64,000 nt of DNA from Acetobacter senegalensis (GTDB lineage Bacteria; Pseudomonadota; Alphaproteobacteria; Acetobacterales; Acetobacteraceae): contig NZ_LHZU01000148.1 of NCBI RefSeq assembly GCF_001580995.1, positions 1-64,000 of the forward strand, written 5' to 3'. Shown here piece after piece: positions 45,162 to 54,205 of the stretch. The notes under the pieces are model-generated. The model did not search any database. It was not told where the DNA came from and saw only the letters and a list, made by a program, of their open reading frames with translations. Within the stretch, counting starts at the first letter, position 1; each line of letters starts with the position of its first letter. Made by a program: the position numbers and the translations under genes.

Positions 45162-45206
45162 AAAAAAACGGCGTGGGCTGCGGGAAAGCAGCGCACCACG
45201 CCGTTG
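45162..45206 (-). terminator. Rho-independent terminator of the ferredoxin gene
   Basis: On the minus strand ACGGCGTGG...CCACGCCGT forms a long stem with an inner GCTGC/GCAGC pairing, followed by TTTTTTT. It lies 30 bp after the ferredoxin stop. Confidence 0.85.
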
Positions 45207-45236
45207 TAAAACACAGGGCAATAAAAAGCCTGTGGA

Positions 45237-45575
45237 TCAGTCTTTCTGCGGCTCCGGAGAAAGGAGTTCGGCCTTGCCGGGCTTGTCTTTCCATTCTTCC
45301 GCATCCGCCGGGGGTGTGCCCTTACGCGTGATGTTCGGCCATTGGGTTGCGTATTTTGCGTTGAGTTCCGCCCATGCTGTCGCACGATCATCGCTATCGG
45401 GGAAAATTGCTTCGGCGGGGCATTCAGGCTCGCACACGCCGCAGTCAATGCATTCGTCTGGGTTGATTACCAGAAAGTTTTCACCGGCGTAGAAGCAGTC
45501 AACAGGGCAGACTTCCACACAGTCCATGAATTTGCAGCGGATGCAGTTTTCAGTGACCACGTAGGTCATTGCCAT
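45237..45575 (-). CDS. fdxA: Seven-iron ferredoxin (FdxA type)
   Basis: This 112-residue soluble electron carrier has two cluster motifs near the N-terminus: [18 protein letters not shown] and [16 protein letters not shown], fitting one [3Fe-4S] and one [4Fe-4S] cluster. The C-terminal tail (about 50 residues, W-rich, [16 protein letters not shown]) is typical of the alphaproteobacterial FdxA. The SUV3-like helicase gene lies upstream on the same strand. In many alphaproteobacteria an S4-domain RNA-binding gene separates these two; none is present here. Confidence 0.94.
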   Translation of the reverse strand: MAMTYVVTENCIRCKFMDCVEVCPVDCFYAGENFLVINPDECIDCGVCEPECPAEAIFPDSDDRATAWAELNAKYATQWPNITRKGTPPADAEEWKDKPGKAELLSPEPQKD

Positions 45576-45737
45576 CTCCGAAATTATCTGGGGGCCGGAT
45601 CAAGTCGGGCCAAAGTAAGATGGCACGCACCATACCGGCCCATACCACCAACGATGGCGCATGATATGAGGGGCTTTTTCCCCTATGGCAACCCGCTTGC
45701 GTGCGGTATCGCCATTTCCACCAAAGCGGACCTGAGT

Positions 45738-48329
45738 TTAACGACGTTTTTGCAACACTGCCAGTGCTGCAAAGGGACCAGAAGGCGGCGGCAGGGTGAT
45801 GGAAGGCTTTTTTTTGTGGCGTGATCGCGCCCGACTGGAAACCGCCGGGCGCACAGGCTGAAGCATAACCGGGATTGGGGGGCCAAATTGCGCCTTTTCC
45901 AGCGGTAAAGCGGGCTTGAAACGGATGCCCAGCCCTTTCAGCACCGCTGGCAGATCAGCGGCGGACGCACCAAGCCGTGACGCGATACCCGCCGGTAAGG
46001 GATAAGGCGTGCTCCGCGCCAGAGTGCCAAGGCTTTTTCTGATATCTTCCGCAATATCGAGTCGTACCCACAGAGGGCCAGCATCGACCCAGCCGATACG
46101 CGACAAGAGGAGCCGTTCCTGCCCTGAGCAAGCAGGCATCTGTTCTGTTTTGAAAGACACAGCCCCAGCCCGTGGGAGAATAAGGGGAGGGCGGTCCTCC
46201 CTGAGGGTCAGTAGCAGGTTGCGCAGGCGCATGGCGGCAGGACGCACCAGGGCTGCGCAGAACAGGGCCGTAGGGCCTGTGGTGATGCCTGCTTTGCGGA
46301 GAACCGCCACATTCTGGGGGGAAAGGTAGTCTGCGGGTGGTAGGGGCATCAGACCACCCTGTTCCAGCAGGCCGTGCAATACGCCGCGTAGCACCGGCTT
46401 GTGGGCAACGGCCTCAGCAGCCCGAAAGAGGGGGGCAAGGGTGTGTTCAATGGTCTGCCGGACAAACGCGCTCAGCCGAAGGCGGATACGCTCCCTGTGT
46501 GCGGCATCCAGAAATTCAGCAGAGGCGACATGCACGCCAGGCCGCAGAAGCTCCTCGCTTTTGACAAGGCGGCCAATGGGGTCTTCCTCCCAGAACAGGG
46601 TGCCCGTTTCCAGATCCAGCCTCAGGCTGCTGTCTGGGGCTTGCAGAAACTGAGAGACACGGCGCGGGATCTCACTTCGGGCCGCCCGGCGGGCCGCGCG
46701 TAACAGAAGGGGCTGGTCAGAACGGGTGGCTTCCTGATCAGGAATAAAGGCAAAGCCCCGCATATGGCCGACTGCGTGCCCTTCCACACTGACCTCGCCA
46801 GTGCGCGTAATGGCGGAAAGCAGGGGCTTGCTGTCTGCTTCTTCCAGCCTGCGGGCCAGGCTGGTGGCGCGTTTATCCACAAAGCGGGCAGCCAGTCTTT
46901 CATGCAGAATGTCGGAAAGCGTGTCTTCTATGGTGCGGGTCCGCATACGCCATAGGTCCGGGTCTTCAACCCAATCCGCCCGGTTGGCCACGTAGGCCCA
47001 GATCCGAATCCCCATAAGGCGGTGCATCAAGGACTCGATATCCCCTTCCGTGCGCTCAAGGTTCAGCAGTCGTGGCTCCAGCCAGGAGGACGGCAATCTG
47101 CCTTGCTGCGCCAGTGTGACAAAAATCTGGGCGCATTGGCGGATATGGCTGTCTTCTCCCAGTTTGCGGAAATCTGGAATCTGGCACACTTCCCATAACA
47201 AGCGGGTGCGGTCCGCCCCTTTGCTCAGGCTCTGGATGGTTGGGTCACGCATCAGCGCGTTCAGCACCAGAAGGTCAGAGGCTGGTTCGGCTCCCCACAG
47301 GCCGGGGGCCGGAACCCTTTGGCACAGGCTGGCATGCAGCGCGGTGGGGGAGGTGTAGTCCAGCGCGCTGTTGCGCCAGTATAAATGGTGCAGGGGCTCA
47401 AACTGGTGAGTTTCTACCGCTTCCACCACATTTTCTGGCAATGGCGGGCAATCGCCAGTGGTGCCAAAGGTTCCATCCTGGGTGCCACGTCCGGCGCGGC
47501 CTGCAATCTGCGCAATTTCTGCTGCGGCCAGCATGCGCCTGCGGGAGCCATCAAATTTTGAAAGCCCCGCAAAGGCTACATGATGGATATCCATGTTCAG
47601 GCCCATGCCTATGGCATCGGTCGCGACCAGATAATCTACTTCCCGGTTCTGATAGAGCGCCACCTGCGCGTTGCGGGTGCGGGGGGAAAGCTGGCCCATC
47701 ACCACCGCGCATCCGCCCCGGCGGCGACGAATCAGTTCGGCAATGGCGTAAACATCCCCGGCGGAAAACGCCACAATGGCGGTGCGGGGCGGCAGACGGC
47801 TGAGCCGCGTGAAGCCGGTATGCACCAGGTTGGACAAACGGGGGCGTGTTTCAATCTCTATGCCGCGAATAAGGGTGCGCAGCACAGGGGCTATGGTTTC
47901 CGCGCCCAAAAACAGCGTTTCCGCTTCTCCTCGGGCATTCAGCAGACGATCCGTGAAAACATGGCCGCGTTCCGGGTCAGCACAGAGCTGGATTTCATCA
48001 ACCGCCACAAAATCCACACGCCGGTCCATGGGCATGGCTTCAACCGTGCAGGAGAACCAGCGTGCTCCCGGTGGAATAATTTTTTCTTCCCCGGTGATGA
48101 GCGCCACGGAGCGCACGCCTTTCAGCTTGACCATGCGCTCGTAATTTTCTCGCGCCAGAAGGCGGAGCGGAAACCCCATAACGCCAGAGGTGTGCGCCAG
48201 CATGCGTTCCAGCGCCAGATGGGTTTTGCCGGTATTGGTCGGCCCCAGTATGGCCCGCACGGGGGCATCCTCGGTAGTGGCGGATAAGTGCGCACGGGCA
48301 GCCGGACGGCGGCGGGGGATATCCATCAT
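45738..48329 (-). CDS. SUV3-like RNA/DNA helicase (superfamily 2)
   Basis: This is a large helicase (863 residues from 48329; a start at 48386 adds 19). Walker A is AILGPTNTGKT near residue 30, motif II is DFVAVDEIQLC (DEIQ rather than DEAD), and motif VI is AQIAGRAGRGTQDG. VATDAIGMGLNMDIHHVAFAGLSKFDG and LARENYERM are hallmarks of the SUV3/mitochondrial-type group. SUV3 proteins unwind RNA in degradosome-like complexes; bacterial homologues are little studied. The C-terminus ends with the conserved PSGPFAALAVLQ tail. It diverges from the aminopeptidase gene. Confidence 0.9.
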   Translation of the reverse strand: MMDIPRRRPAARAHLSATTEDAPVRAILGPTNTGKTHLALERMLAHTSGVMGFPLRLLARENYERMVKLKGVRSVALITGEEKIIPPGARWFSCTVEAMPMDRRVDFVAVDEIQLCADPERGHVFTDRLLNARGEAETLFLGAETIAPVLRTLIRGIEIETRPRLSNLVHTGFTRLSRLPPRTAIVAFSAGDVYAIAELIRRRRGGCAVVMGQLSPRTRNAQVALYQNREVDYLVATDAIGMGLNMDIHHVAFAGLSKFDGSRRRMLAAAEIAQIAGRAGRGTQDGTFGTTGDCPPLPENVVEAVETHQFEPLHHLYWRNSALDYTSPTALHASLCQRVPAPGLWGAEPASDLLVLNALMRDPTIQSLSKGADRTRLLWEVCQIPDFRKLGEDSHIRQCAQIFVTLAQQGRLPSSWLEPRLLNLERTEGDIESLMHRLMGIRIWAYVANRADWVEDPDLWRMRTRTIEDTLSDILHERLAARFVDKRATSLARRLEEADSKPLLSAITRTGEVSVEGHAVGHMRGFAFIPDQEATRSDQPLLLRAARRAARSEIPRRVSQFLQAPDSSLRLDLETGTLFWEEDPIGRLVKSEELLRPGVHVASAEFLDAAHRERIRLRLSAFVRQTIEHTLAPLFRAAEAVAHKPVLRGVLHGLLEQGGLMPLPPADYLSPQNVAVLRKAGITTGPTALFCAALVRPAAMRLRNLLLTLREDRPPLILPRAGAVSFKTEQMPACSGQERLLLSRIGWVDAGPLWVRLDIAEDIRKSLGTLARSTPYPLPAGIASRLGASAADLPAVLKGLGIRFKPALPLEKAQFGPPIPVMLQPVRPAVSSRARSRHKKKPSITLPPPSGPFAALAVLQKRR

Positions 48330-48433
48330 GCCGCCATGGTCCGTCGGTATGCACGGAAAAGCAACCCGTTCCTGTGTGGGAGCCATTGCATCGGGCCAAT
48401 GGCAGGCGCAGTTTTGAAACAGGAGGAATGCCC

Positions 48434-49873
48434 ATGTCTGTTCGAGAAGCTGATTGTCTCACTGTTTTGCGGCGTCGCCAGAAGGATGGGCCCACGGTGC
48501 ACGGTGTGCGCGCTGCGGATGATGCGACGCTGGAAAGCACGCTGAAAACCCTGCTGGGGGCAGAAGCTGCCACCTTTGCGTTGGCCTGCGGTTTTACCGC
48601 CCGGCCCGGCCAGTTGGTATTGGTGCCCGATAGCCAGGGTCATCCCGTGGGGCTGTTTGGCGTGCCTGAAAAAGGCCGTAGGGACCCGTATGTGTTTGGT
48701 GCGCTGGCACGAAACCTGCCCGAAGGAGACTGGCAGGTACGAGTGCCAGACGGAGTTTTGCGCGCGGATGTGCTGCTGGGGTTCTGCCTTGGGGCATATC
48801 AGTTTTCTCTCAAGGGAGAGGCTCCATCCGGCAAGAGTGTTCGGCTGGTTGTGACAGAGGCTGAGCGGAAAGGGCTGGCAGTTGAGATGGCGCGGTCCAT
48901 CTGGCTTGCGCGTGATCTGATCAATACCCCCGCCAATCTGCTGGGGCCGTCTGATCTGGCACATGCGGCGCGTGAGGCCCTGAGTTCGTTTGGCGCAGAT
49001 GTGGAGATTATCAAGGGCAAGACGCTGGACAAAGCCTATCCCCTGCTGGCGCATGTGGGCAATGGCTCGGAACGCGGCCCGCGCGTGGCGGCGGCACGCT
49101 GGCGCGGCAGCAAGGCAGGCAAGAACGCGCCGCTTCTGTCTCTGGTTGGGAAGGGCGTGTGTTTTGATTCCGGCGGCTACGATATCAAACCGTCCTCCGG
49201 CATGTTGCGCATGAAAAAGGATATGGGGGGCGCGGCATCCGTTCTGGCGCTGGCCCGCCTGATCATGACGCAGGATCTGCCCGTCCGTTTGGAAGTGCGG
49301 CTGGGATGTGTGGAAAACAGTGTTTCCGGCCATGCCATGCGTCCTCTGGATGTGGTGAAAAGCCGGGCTGGCCTGACAGTCGAAATTGGCAACACCGATG
49401 CTGAAGGACGGCTGGTGCTGTGTGATCTGCTGACCGAAGCCGGAGAAGCCAGCCCGGATCTTCTGCTGGATATGGCCACCCTGACCGGCGCGGCCCGTGT
49501 GGCGCTGGGGCCGGATCTGCCCGCGCTGTTCTGTAATGATGACAGCCTGGCAGAGATGCTTCTTGAAGTAAGTGAGCGTGAAGCAGACCCGCTATGGCGG
49601 TTACCACTATGGCAGGGCTACGCCGGATGGTTGCGGAGTCCTGTTGCGGACCTCAACAATATTTCCTCTAAACCTATGGCGGGCTCAATAACGGCCGGAC
49701 TGTTTCTTGAACGTTTTGTAAAAGCAGGCCAGCGGTGGGCGCATATCGACACGTATGCCTGGAATGACAGCAGCCGTGCCGGACGGCCTGAAGGCGGGGA
49801 TTCTCCTGGGGTTCGGGCTCTTTTTGCCGCCATCAAACTTGTTTTTGACACAAAAGCCGGAGCGGGATCGTAA
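48434..49873 (+). CDS. Leucyl aminopeptidase family M17
   Basis: This 479-residue two-zinc/manganese peptidase removes N-terminal residues from peptides. The start at 48434 has AGGAGG 7 bases upstream; an ATG two codons earlier is too close. The catalytic blocks are LVGKGVCFDSGGYDIKPSSGMLRMKKDMGGAASVLAL (metal-binding Lys and Asp) and the family signature NTDAEGRLVLCDLL. IDTYAWNDSSRAGRPEGGDSPGVRAL near the C-terminus matches a PepA subgroup. The N-terminal domain is divergent. It is monocistronic, opposite the helicase. Confidence 0.93.
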   Translation: MSVREADCLTVLRRRQKDGPTVHGVRAADDATLESTLKTLLGAEAATFALACGFTARPGQLVLVPDSQGHPVGLFGVPEKGRRDPYVFGALARNLPEGDWQVRVPDGVLRADVLLGFCLGAYQFSLKGEAPSGKSVRLVVTEAERKGLAVEMARSIWLARDLINTPANLLGPSDLAHAAREALSSFGADVEIIKGKTLDKAYPLLAHVGNGSERGPRVAAARWRGSKAGKNAPLLSLVGKGVCFDSGGYDIKPSSGMLRMKKDMGGAASVLALARLIMTQDLPVRLEVRLGCVENSVSGHAMRPLDVVKSRAGLTVEIGNTDAEGRLVLCDLLTEAGEASPDLLLDMATLTGAARVALGPDLPALFCNDDSLAEMLLEVSEREADPLWRLPLWQGYAGWLRSPVADLNNISSKPMAGSITAGLFLERFVKAGQRWAHIDTYAWNDSSRAGRPEGGDSPGVRALFAAIKLVFDTKAGAGS

Positions 49874-50032
49874 AGAAATAAAATCGTAATGGAACTATTT
49901 TGTCATTACATGATTTAAATATCTAGACCGGTTCCTATATAAGCCTCACGAGAAGACACCGGGTAACAAACGTTGAGTCCGATGCCGCGCCGCGAGGCTG
50001 ACCATCGGTGTGATAAAAAGGATAAGAGTCTG

Positions 50033-50452
50033 ATGGCACAGAATGCCGCAAAAGCAGAAGAACTGGTCAAAACGTTGCGGGACACCATTGTCTCTTTGGT
50101 GCGGAGTGACGGGCCGGACCTCTCTGCGCGCCAGCTTGCCGTTTTCCTGACCTGCTATCTGGATGAAAGCGGCCACACCGTGCGCGGTCTGGCTTCCAGC
50201 CTGAACGTATCCAAGCCCGCCATCACGCGTGCGCTTGACCGTCTGGGTGAACTGGATCTGGCACGCCGCAAGGTGGACCCGCTGGACCGTCGTTCCGTGC
50301 TGGTGCAGCGCACACCCAAAGGGGCTGCCTACCTGAAGGAAATCCGCTCCATCATGGGTGAAGCCGCCACGGAAGAAGCCCGCAAGGGCCGCAGTGAAGA
50401 GAAAAAGGAACAGCCTGCCCGCCGCACATTGCGTCGTGTTGCCGCAGCCTGA
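50033..50452 (+). CDS. MarR-family transcriptional regulator
   Basis: This 139-residue protein starts at 50033 after AAGGAT; a longer frame from 49973 lacks a good ribosome-binding site. The winged-helix core is visible: LSARQLAVFLTCYL, HTVRGLASSLNVSKPAITRALDRLGELDLARRKVDPLDRRSVLVQRTPKGAAYL. The C-terminal tail is strongly basic and Lys/Glu-rich (RKGRSEEKKEQPARRTLRR), which is unusual. MarR proteins usually repress genes for stress or efflux in response to aromatic ligands. The nearest gene is the secreted protein downstream. Confidence 0.88.
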   Translation: MAQNAAKAEELVKTLRDTIVSLVRSDGPDLSARQLAVFLTCYLDESGHTVRGLASSLNVSKPAITRALDRLGELDLARRKVDPLDRRSVLVQRTPKGAAYLKEIRSIMGEAATEEARKGRSEEKKEQPARRTLRRVAAA

Positions 50453-50622
50453 GTGACGTAAAAACTCTTTCCGTCCCGCCTGCGCCGCCAAGGACCAGCG
50501 GGGCGGAAAGAGAAACTTTTTCCCGCATAGAGCGTTCTTCTTAAAGACTTTCGAGAGCAGGACTGACCCCGTGAGGCAGTTCTTTGCCCCCGCAAAGACT
50601 CAAGAAAAAAAGGAATGTTTCC

Positions 50623-51072
50623 ATGCGGTTTGCTTCTGTTGCCGCTGTAGCGGCACTGACTATTGCTTCAGCTTCTTTTGCTCCCGCAGCGCATGCGGCG
50701 GATGCAATGGGCACCCCCACCGGCAAAATCACGCTTTCCGCCAAATCAGCCGATGTCGGCCTGGGCTATACGTGGGGTGATGGCACTCTCTCCTTTGGCG
50801 GCAAAACCTATAGATTTTCCGTAACAGGCGGCACGATTGCCGCTGTTGGATACTCGAAGATCGAGGGCACGGGCACGGTTTATAACCTGCATCGCGTGCA
50901 GGATTTTGCCGGAACCTATGGCGCAGCACATGGTGAAGCCACGCTGGGTACTGGTCTGGGCGGGGCGGTGCTTGAGAACAAGAACGGCGTGCGCATCAAG
51001 ATCGAGACCATTTCCAAAGGTGCTCGTCTTGCCAGTTCTGCGCAGGGTCTCACATTTGAGTTGAAGAAATAA
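50623..51072 (+). CDS. Secreted glycine-rich protein of unknown function
   Basis: This is a 149-residue protein. The start at 50623 has AAGGA 8 bases upstream and gives a textbook signal peptide (MRFASVAAVAALTIASASFAP, cut after AHA). The mature part is beta-rich with many Gly: KITLSAKSADVGLGYTWGDGTLSFGGKTYRFSVTGG, KIEGTGTVYNLHRVQDFAGTYGAAHGEATLGTGLGGAVLENKNGVRIKIET. I have seen similar small exported proteins in proteobacteria but know no function for them. No cysteines or enzymatic motifs are present. It follows the MarR gene by 170 bp. Confidence 0.7.
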   Translation: MRFASVAAVAALTIASASFAPAAHAADAMGTPTGKITLSAKSADVGLGYTWGDGTLSFGGKTYRFSVTGGTIAAVGYSKIEGTGTVYNLHRVQDFAGTYGAAHGEATLGTGLGGAVLENKNGVRIKIETISKGARLASSAQGLTFELKK

Positions 51073-51104
51073 CGAACGGCCTAAGTTTATCAGAGCGCGC
51101 TGCC

Positions 51105-52139
51105 CTACCACGGCCCTACCGGGTGGCGGCGTGTTCTGAAAACAGCCAGGGCAACCCAGCCAATCTGGGGGGCCAGTAGCAGCGGTAGCGCAAGGCACGC
51201 ACCGTTGAACGTGGGAAGGGCGGCGACCAGTAACGCCACAATGCCTCCCCAGCACACAAACACCCATTCACATACGGCAATCAGCACGGGGTTCATGCCG
51301 CTGCGGTGCAGCACCTGATAGATATGCCCTCTGTGCGCTTGTACCAGAGAGTGCCCGGCCAGTTTACGGCGCACCAACGTAAACAGCACATCAAAAATCA
51401 GGGGAAACAGCAGGGCCGGGCCTAACAGCCAGCCCGATGGTTTGATGGAATGCTGGGTCATATACAGCGCCGCTGTTCCGGCCAGAAGACCACAGCCCTG
51501 GCTTCCTACGTCGCCCAGAAAAATGCGCGCCTTGGGGAAGTTGAACGGCAGAAAGCCGCACAGGCATCCTGCCAGCAGGAGTGCGGGCCAGATCAGATCC
51601 GGCACACCAAAAAAGACACCGGTGGCCGCCACAATCAGGTTGCCGACAATCAGGCAGCCGGAAATCAGACCATTCAGGCCATCCATGAAATTGACGGCGT
51701 TGGTTATGAAAATCAGCCACAGCACGGCCAGAAAGGCGCCGGGCAGTGGGGTGGGCCACCCCAGAATGGTGCCCCCTGCCACCACCATGATGGCTGCGGC
51801 GCTCTGGGCACAGAATTTGATGGAGGGCCGCCACTGATACATGTCATCCAGCCAGGAGACACAGGCCAGCAGAAGAGTCGCCAGTGCGGTGAGAATAACA
51901 TCAGCCCGCAGCACGCTCCGGCCTGTTATGTCCTGCACCAGCGGAAAAAAAAGAAAAAAAGAGGCCATAACCCCCACGCCACCCCCTTTTGGGGTGGGGC
52001 GCTGGTGTGCGCTGCGGTGGCCAGGATGGTCAAGAATGGCCAGATTGATCATGACTCGCACAAGCCCGGCTGCAAAAAAAGCCGCGCAAATCAGGCAGAA
52101 AACCGCCAGAACAGGGTCAGAAAGAAACATGGGCATCAT
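51105..52139 (-). CDS. MraY/WecA-type undecaprenyl-phosphate sugar-1-phosphate transferase
   Basis: This 344-residue polytopic enzyme has about ten to eleven helices. Catalytic landmarks are PTPKGGGVGVMASF, SWLDDMYQWRPSIKF (Asp-Asp), NAVNFMDGLNGLISG and RIFLGDVGSQGCGLLAG. A later His-containing loop (LVQAHRGHIYQVLHRSGM) matches WecA rather than MraY. It would start a surface glycan by moving a HexNAc-1-phosphate to undecaprenyl phosphate. The start at 52139 is chosen because the divergent epimerase gene begins at 52196. Confidence 0.9.
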   Translation of the reverse strand: MMPMFLSDPVLAVFCLICAAFFAAGLVRVMINLAILDHPGHRSAHQRPTPKGGGVGVMASFFLFFPLVQDITGRSVLRADVILTALATLLLACVSWLDDMYQWRPSIKFCAQSAAAIMVVAGGTILGWPTPLPGAFLAVLWLIFITNAVNFMDGLNGLISGCLIVGNLIVAATGVFFGVPDLIWPALLLAGCLCGFLPFNFPKARIFLGDVGSQGCGLLAGTAALYMTQHSIKPSGWLLGPALLFPLIFDVLFTLVRRKLAGHSLVQAHRGHIYQVLHRSGMNPVLIAVCEWVFVCWGGIVALLVAALPTFNGACLALPLLLAPQIGWVALAVFRTRRHPVGPW

Positions 52140-52195
52140 ATCGTGGGGTTGTGCTGCTTCTAGGATGGCAGGTGCTACGCTATAGGTGCAAGGTG

Positions 52196-54205
52196 ATGGC
52201 ACCGCAACGCTCTGAGTCTTTTCATCGCAGCCCCCGGCTGCGTCCGCTCAATAGAATCCTCGTCAATATCCTGCTGGACGGGATACTGGCGGCTGTTGCC
52301 GCGCCTATTGCCCGGTGGCTTGCCGCCCCGCAGGATGGCCTTCTGCACCCGCTATGGTTTCTGGCCGGGGGCGCCATTACGCTGGTTGTCAGTGGGTTGC
52401 CCTTCCGTATGCCCCAGCAATACTGGCGGTTTTCCGGCGTTTCAGATCTTCTGGGTATTGCCGGTGCTTCCGTTGCCAGTGCGCTGCTGTTTTCTGCTGG
52501 TCTGGTGCTTATGGGGTACCACCTGCCCAGTATCACGTTTCCCATCATTTATGCGCTTGTTCTGCTGATCATGCTGGGCGGGTTGCGGATTGGCTATCGG
52601 CTGGCGCATCGCATGGCCGTACGCAAGGCAGACCAGCGGCGGGTGGTTCTGGTGGGGGTCGATACGGTAGCAGACCTCTATCTGCGGGCTATTGAACGTA
52701 ACCCTCAGGCCGGTATCCGGGTGGTGGGGTTGGTGGCCCTGGGCACCCATCAGGCAGGGCGCCGCATGCATAACGTGCCCATACTGGGGCATGTGGATCA
52801 TATTGGCACCATTCTGGACAGACTAGCCCGCACGCAGACCCTTCCGGAGTCTCTGGTGGTGACGGAGCCGTCTTTTCGGGGCAAGGGCCTGACACAGGTG
52901 CTGGATGTCGCTGCCGCGCATGGCATTGCCGTGCTCCGCACCCCGGCTCTCACTGCGCTGACGCCGGCAGATCGGGTAGAACTGCGCCCAGTGCCGTTGG
53001 AAGATCTGCTTAATCGTCCCCAGGTGCCGCTGGATCGTGCCGGAATGGAACGGCTGATCGGGCAGCGCACTGTGCTTGTTACCGGCGCTGGGGGCAGCAT
53101 CGGTTCAGAACTGGTGCGTCAGATTGCCATGCTGAAGCCGGACAAGCTGATTTTGCTGGATCACGGTGAATTTGAGCTGTGGCAGATTGATATGGAACTG
53201 GCGGACAGCGCGCCAAATGTTTCACGTGAAGCGATCGTTGCCGATGTGCGCGATGAAGCGCGGATAGAAGAGGTCATGGGCCGCTTTCGGCCTGATCTGG
53301 TGTTTCATGCCGCCGCCCTGAAGCATGTACCGATTGTGGAAGCCAACCCGGCCGAGGGGCTGCTGACCAATGTGCACGGTACCCGCGTTGTGGCAGATGC
53401 CGCGGCCCGGCACGGCGCGCGCGCCATGATTGTGATTTCAACCGACAAAGCGGTTAACCCTTCCAGCCTGATGGGGGCTGCCAAACGGGCGGCTGAAATG
53501 TACTGTCAGGCGCTGGATATCAGGGCGCGGACATCCGGCAACCCGGACGCCATGCGGTGCATCACCGTGCGGTTTGGCAATGTGCTGGGCTCAACTGGGT
53601 CCGTGGTGCCTCTGTTCCGGCGGCAGCTTGAACGCGGAGGGCCGCTGACAGTCACACACCCCGAAATGCGCCGCTATTTCATGACTGTCTCGGAAGCCGT
53701 GGGGTTGGTGTTGCAGGCCAGTGTGCGTGGCACCTGTGGGGGCGAAGGGTCCGGCACGGATGCGCTGTTGCGGGATGGCGGCATTTTTGTGCTGGATATG
53801 GGCGAACCCGTGAAAATTGTTGACCTCGCCCGACAGATGATCCGCCTTGCGGGGCTGCGGCCTGATGAGGATGTCAGCATTCGCTTTACCGGTCTGCGGC
53901 CGGGGGAAAAGCTGTATGAAGAACTCTTCCACGGGCGCGAAGCCCCGGTGCCGACAGACAATCCCGGCCTGCTGATGGCCACCCCGCGTGTGGTGGATAT
54001 GGCTGACGTAACGGAAGCTGTGGACCAGATTACCCGCTATGCCCGTGCCGCAGATGTGAAGGCTGCCCTGCGCATTCTGGCGTTGCTGGTGCCGGAATTC
54101 AATCATAACCCCAAAGGAGAAGTGCGATCTTCCACGCCAGAAGGTGTGGAGAATGGCGCGCCTTTGCCTTCCCCCCATACGGACGGTACAGAACAGGTGG
54201 CATGA
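52196..54205 (+). CDS. Membrane NDP-sugar 4,6-dehydratase/epimerase (CapD/WbpM family)
   Basis: This 669-residue protein has an N-terminal membrane region of four helices, a first Rossmann-like domain (RRVVLVGVDTVADLYLRAIE) and a catalytic C-terminal SDR domain (GAGGSIGSELVRQIAML near residue 295). The catalytic block reads STDKAVNPSSLMGAAKRAAEMY, with Met where YxxxK enzymes have Tyr, as in WbpM-type dehydratases. FTGLRPGEKLYEELFH matches the family. It should convert UDP-GlcNAc to the 4-keto-6-deoxy sugar. The stop overlaps the aminotransferase start (ATGA), so the two steps are likely consecutive. Confidence 0.92.
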   Translation: MAPQRSESFHRSPRLRPLNRILVNILLDGILAAVAAPIARWLAAPQDGLLHPLWFLAGGAITLVVSGLPFRMPQQYWRFSGVSDLLGIAGASVASALLFSAGLVLMGYHLPSITFPIIYALVLLIMLGGLRIGYRLAHRMAVRKADQRRVVLVGVDTVADLYLRAIERNPQAGIRVVGLVALGTHQAGRRMHNVPILGHVDHIGTILDRLARTQTLPESLVVTEPSFRGKGLTQVLDVAAAHGIAVLRTPALTALTPADRVELRPVPLEDLLNRPQVPLDRAGMERLIGQRTVLVTGAGGSIGSELVRQIAMLKPDKLILLDHGEFELWQIDMELADSAPNVSREAIVADVRDEARIEEVMGRFRPDLVFHAAALKHVPIVEANPAEGLLTNVHGTRVVADAAARHGARAMIVISTDKAVNPSSLMGAAKRAAEMYCQALDIRARTSGNPDAMRCITVRFGNVLGSTGSVVPLFRRQLERGGPLTVTHPEMRRYFMTVSEAVGLVLQASVRGTCGGEGSGTDALLRDGGIFVLDMGEPVKIVDLARQMIRLAGLRPDEDVSIRFTGLRPGEKLYEELFHGREAPVPTDNPGLLMATPRVVDMADVTEAVDQITRYARAADVKAALRILALLVPEFNHNPKGEVRSSTPEGVENGAPLPSPHTDGTEQVA

